From Polyangiaceae bacterium (lineage in GTDB: Bacteria; Myxococcota_A; Polyangia; Polyangiales; Polyangiaceae): 64,000 nt of DNA. The notes beneath the pieces were generated by a model. That model saw nothing but the letters and a program-made list of their open reading frames with translations. It searched no databases and was not told the DNA's origin. The position numbers and the translations under genes are program-made. Positions 61,543 to 64,000 of the stretch are shown here, piece after piece. Every line of letters starts with the position of its first letter. Within the stretch, counting starts at the first letter, position 1. The stretch is from contig JAHBVY010000001.1 of the NCBI GenBank assembly GCA_019637265.1, forward strand, positions 1,054,001 to 1,118,000, given 5' to 3'.

Positions 61543-61557
61543 GTCAGCCCAACTGCC
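61543..61557. repeat. GTCAG-N5-CTGAC unit, one mismatch
   Basis: GTCAGCCCAACTGCC: same centre as 51798, last arm base pair changed. A G-tract follows at 61583. Confidence 0.55.
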
Positions 61558-61582
61558 TCTCGACTCGACGCGTGAGCCACGG

Positions 61583-61613
61583 TTTTTTTTGGGGGGGGGT
61601 TAGACGGCACCGC
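61583..61613 (+). repeat. G-tract repeat with T8-G9 homopolymers
   Basis: Eight Ts, nine Gs, then TTAGACGGCACCGC. The longest homopolymer pair in the window, 43 nt before the -10-like TATACT of the next gene. A slippage-prone spot. Confidence 0.85.
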
Positions 61614-61655
61614 ACCGTGAGACGCTGAGCGGTGCAGCGCGCGTCGAACCGCGGC

Positions 61656-61661
61656 TATACT
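61656..61661 (+). promoter_or_regulatory. Candidate -10 box for a leaderless start
   Basis: TATACT, 5 of 6 matches to TATAAT, followed by GGGGCG and ATG 61668 (6 nt). Confidence 0.45.
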
Positions 61662-61667
61662 GGGGCG

Positions 61668-62573
61668 ATGTCCGATCCCGGCGCGCCGCGCCCCGATCCT
61701 TGGCTCGCCGAGGCCGAGGCCAAGCCGACCCGCCATGGCCTCGCCGTGGCGGCGCTCTTGACGAGCACCCTCGGCGCGCTGTGCCTGCCGGGGGTGAGCG
61801 GCATCGTCGCGGTGTTCCTCGGCATCGGCGCGCGTTACGCGATCGAGCGCTCCGAGGGCAAAAAGACAGGCACCCTGATGGCCTGGGCGGCGATCGTGCT
61901 GGGCGTGATCCAGCTCGTCAGCGCCGGGCTCGTGCTCTGGCTGGTGGTGAGGCCCAAGCCGCCCGAGGAGCCTGAGCCGCTCGTCGCCTCGCCCGCCGTG
62001 AGCGCGCCGCCCGCGTCGGGCGCACCGGGGGCCGCGCCGGCGCCGAGCGGCAGGCCAGGGCTCGCCTCGCGGCCGCCGGACCCAGCGACGGATCGCAGCC
62101 TGGACGACGGCATCCTCGAAGCGCGCATCGGTCAGCTCACCTTGGTGGATCTGGGCGCCGACGCGGTGCCGCTCGAGTCGGAGCTCGAGCGCCAGCGGCG
62201 CCTCGCTCAAGAAGCGGGCGAGCGCCTGGTGCTGTGGACGGTGGTGCCGCGCTGTCAGCCGTGCCTCGGCGTGGCCGCCGCCCTCCCCGATCCGAAGCTC
62301 CAGCGCGCCCTCGGCCCGACGCGGCTCGTGCGGGTCAACGTGCACGAGCACCTGATCGAGCTGGAGCGCCTGAAAATCCCCACGGATAAGATCCCAGGGT
62401 TCGCCCTGCTCGGCCCTCGGAGCCGCGCCATCGACTACGTGAACGGCGGCGAGTGGGATGAGGACGTGGTCGACAACATCGCGCCGATACTGGAAAAGTT
62501 CGTTCGAGGTGAACTCAAGCAGCGCCGCGAGCGCTGGCGGGGCGGCCGGCGCGACGACGAGACACCGATCTGA
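61668..62573 (+). CDS. Membrane protein with thioredoxin-like CxxC domain
   Basis: 301 aa. Two membrane segments in the N-terminal part (about 24-50 HGLAVAALLTSTLGALCLPG; 70-95 LMAWAAIVLGVIQLVSAGLV), in a DUF4190-like arrangement. A Pro/Ala linker (about 100-140) follows, then a thioredoxin-like domain: LVLWTVVPRCQPCLGVAAAL has a CxxC (CQPC, about residues 194-197) and FALLGPRSRAIDYVNGGEW fits the cis-Pro side. Possibly a membrane-tethered disulfide reductase; the partner is unknown. It lacks a ribosome binding site and has TATACT upstream. Confidence 0.78.
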   Translation: MSDPGAPRPDPWLAEAEAKPTRHGLAVAALLTSTLGALCLPGVSGIVAVFLGIGARYAIERSEGKKTGTLMAWAAIVLGVIQLVSAGLVLWLVVRPKPPEEPEPLVASPAVSAPPASGAPGAAPAPSGRPGLASRPPDPATDRSLDDGILEARIGQLTLVDLGADAVPLESELERQRRLAQEAGERLVLWTVVPRCQPCLGVAAALPDPKLQRALGPTRLVRVNVHEHLIELERLKIPTDKIPGFALLGPRSRAIDYVNGGEWDEDVVDNIAPILEKFVRGELKQRRERWRGGRRDDETPI

Positions 62574-62623
62574 CGTCCATCTGAGACGAGCCTCAGCGCG
62601 GCGAGGCGGCGCCGATCCCAAGC

Positions 62624-62637
62624 TCGATTCGAATCGA
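62624..62637. promoter_or_regulatory. 14-bp palindrome
   Basis: TCGATTCGAATCGA, perfect, 60 nt upstream of the next ATG. Candidate operator; one copy only. Confidence 0.3.
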
Positions 62638-62680
62638 ACGCCGCGCGGCCGCAACTATCGAAGCGCCGCGCGCGGTGAGG

Positions 62681-62686
62681 TACACT
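62681..62686 (+). promoter_or_regulatory. Candidate -10 box
   Basis: TACACT, 10 nt upstream of ATG 62697, no Shine-Dalgarno sequence. Confidence 0.3.
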
Positions 62687-62696
62687 CGCGCGGCCC

Positions 62697-64000
62697 ATGA
62701 TGACGAGCGTCGAAGCAACCCAAGCCCCAGCACCAGCCCCTGGTATCGAGCCGGGGACCTTACGCGCCGCGTTGGAGGCGCAGCGCGCCGGCGGCACACC
62801 CTACACCTTGAAGGCGGCGGTCGGCTGGGTGGTGCCCCTCGCGGTGGAGCTCGCGGAGTTTCACGAGGCGGGGGGCGCGGCTTACGTCCACCCGTCGGCG
62901 CTCAGCGTCACCTCAGGGGGCGCCCACCTCGACTCCAGCAAGGCAGCCAGCCCACCCACGCTCGCCGCCGATCAGAGCTACCTCGCCCCCGAGGTCCGCG
63001 GCGCCAGTCCGGGCGGCGCCCGCGCCAGCGTCTACGCCATCGGCGCGCTCCTCTACGAGCTGGTGACGCTGCGCACCGTGGGTCCCACCATGCCGCGCCC
63101 GACGGAGGTGGTGCCGACGCTCCCGGCCGAGCTCGAGCTGATCCTGGGTAAGGCGCTGGTCGCCGATCCAGCACACCGCCCTGACGATCTGCGCGCCCTG
63201 GCGCAAGCCATCCATCACCTGGCGCCCACCGGCAGCATCGCGCCGCCGCCCGCCGACGAGTCGCACCTGGACCACGACGGCGCGATGGACGTCGACGTGT
63301 CGCTCTCGATGCTGCCTCCCGCGCCGAGCTTCGCCACCTCCCCTTACGAGGTGGCGGTGCGTGAGGCCGAGCAGCCGCAGGGCGGCCCAGATTCTCACGA
63401 CGAGCTGAGCGCGCTGAAGGCGCGCCTCGAGGCCGATCGGCGGCCGCGCTGGGTGGTCGTGAAGGAGGGCATGGATCATGGCCCCTTCAGCGCGGTGGAG
63501 CTGCTGCAGCAGATCGCCACGCACAGCTTCGTCGAGGCGGACCTGCTGAAGGACAACGTCAGCCGGGAGGAGCGCCCCATCAAGGACTGGGAGGACTTCG
63601 CCGTCTTCGCGCAGCACGCGCGGCGCCATCGTGATATCCAGGCGGAAAAAGTCGCCATCGAGCAGGTGGTGGTGAGCGAGAAGAAGTCCACCCGCAGCAA
63701 GGCGATCATCGGCGCCGCGGTGGTCTCCGTGCTGGTCGCCGTGATGGCGGTGTGGCTCTTCACCCAGCAAGGCGCGAAGGACGACACCGTGGCGGTGCAC
63801 GGGGAGAACGTCACCAACATCGAGACCCAGGGCGGGATCCACATCGACCCGAAGAAGGCGCGCCCCGGCGCGGGCAAGGGCGTGGTCAGCACCACGGCCG
63901 ATGGCACCCCCATCTTGTCCGGCGGCGGCAGCTGTGAGAGCGCGGTCGCCGCCTACAACGAGGTGATCTCGCTGGGGCAGAAGGGGCAGGCGGACATCAC
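62697..64000 (+). CDS. Pseudokinase-GYF membrane protein, 3' end outside window
   Basis: 434 codons, open at the right edge. Residues 1-175 match only the C-lobe of a Hanks kinase: YLAPEVRG (APE), ASVYAIGALLYELVTLR, and LGKALVADPAHRPDDLRALA. The N-lobe, HRD and DFG are absent or decayed (YVHPSALSV, LDSSK), so no catalysis is expected. Residues about 248-305 (RWVVVKEGMDHGPFSAVELL, LLKDNVSREERPIKDWEDF) match the GYF_2-type domain. A membrane segment (about 340-360, KAIIGAAVVSVLVAVMAVWL) leads to an extracytoplasmic part opening with SCESAVAAYNEV. GYF_2 domains occur in myxobacterial motility or TonB-like proteins. Confidence 0.8.
   Translation, partial: MMTSVEATQAPAPAPGIEPGTLRAALEAQRAGGTPYTLKAAVGWVVPLAVELAEFHEAGGAAYVHPSALSVTSGGAHLDSSKAASPPTLAADQSYLAPEVRGASPGGARASVYAIGALLYELVTLRTVGPTMPRPTEVVPTLPAELELILGKALVADPAHRPDDLRALAQAIHHLAPTGSIAPPPADESHLDHDGAMDVDVSLSMLPPAPSFATSPYEVAVREAEQPQGGPDSHDELSALKARLEADRRPRWVVVKEGMDHGPFSAVELLQQIATHSFVEADLLKDNVSREERPIKDWEDFAVFAQHARRHRDIQAEKVAIEQVVVSEKKSTRSKAIIGAAVVSVLVAVMAVWLFTQQGAKDDTVAVHGENVTNIETQGGIHIDPKKARPGAGKGVVSTTADGTPILSGGGSCESAVAAYNEVISLGQKGQADI

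Noticed and set aside
1-64000. CRISPR array
   Set aside because: No set of regularly spaced identical repeats with unique spacers; the tandem repeats seen have no spacers and no cas genes are present.
1-64000. tRNA, rRNA, insertion sequences, prophage
   Set aside because: No T-loop GTTCGAATC-type signature in a cloverleaf context, no rRNA-like stretch, and no transposase, integrase or phage structural motif was seen in any plausible gene.

Overview
The window is one strand-mixed, gene-dense stretch of a GC-rich (roughly 70% G+C, strongly G/C-ending codons) chromosome. Its gene content points to the Myxococcota, probably a Polyangiales/Sandaracinus-like lineage. The evidence is many lipoproteins with a Cys followed by Gly/Ser-rich linkers, a MYXO-CTERM-type sorting tail, an FHA-domain sigma-54 activator, a Ser/Thr kinase, a GYF-domain pseudokinase and very long TPR proteins. 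No tRNA, rRNA, IS element, prophage or CRISPR array was recognised. Both edge genes are cut: dnaE on the left and a GYF-domain protein on the right.

Layout. 1-3044: dnaE (minus, C-terminus missing). 3.8-8.6 kb: a lipoprotein, an OmpA-type lipoprotein, then a tightly overlapping trio (cytochrome c lipoprotein, small membrane protein, FHA sigma-54 activator). 8.6-11.8 kb: a convergent envelope operon (lipoprotein, SH3/beta-barrel, DUF4266, DUF3570). 12-18 kb: a 58-aa membrane protein, a TIGR04552-like protein, DUF507, yicC-gmk, an MTA phosphorylase and a PfkB kinase. 18-24 kb: secreted proteins, including a 1423-aa polypeptide with a sorting tail in its middle. 24-34 kb: panD, membrane proteins, an L,D-transpeptidase lipoprotein, a TPR/zincin-like protein, and a GbsR-type regulator with a polyprenyl synthase. 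34-44 kb: DEAD-type helicase, ccmC/ccmD, acyl-CoA dehydrogenase, a CehA/McbA-type PHP protein, tatB-tatC. 44-49 kb (minus): two small lipoproteins, proA, rsfS, rlmH, plus an acyltransferase/epimerase pair. 49-64 kb: LD-carboxypeptidase, a VWA-like lipoprotein, a 1706-aa TPR protein with an upstream Ser/Thr kinase, a Cys-rich lipoprotein with a TPR partner, a beta-barrel protein, a CxxC thioredoxin-like protein and the truncated pseudokinase-GYF protein.

The housekeeping parts cover replication, nucleotide and methionine-derived purine salvage, pantothenate, proline, isoprenoids, haem export, Tat export and ribosome maturation. About half of the rest is envelope: lipoproteins, beta-barrels, peptidoglycan enzymes and kinase or FHA signalling.

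The least explained signals are non-coding. (1) A 15-nt hairpin unit GTCAG-N5-CTGAC occurs nine times exactly, only between genes or in doubtful leaders. It occurs next to a second repeat, a G-tract ending in GGGGGTTTGGC or GGGGGTTGGACGGCACCGC, found about sixteen times. (2) A palindrome TTTCC-N4-GGAAA occurs five times where about 0.01 would be expected. (3) Many start codons lack a ribosome binding site but have a TANNNT box 5-10 nt upstream, suggesting leaderless transcripts. These, plus the protein with a mid-chain MYXO-CTERM tail, are the items most worth following up.
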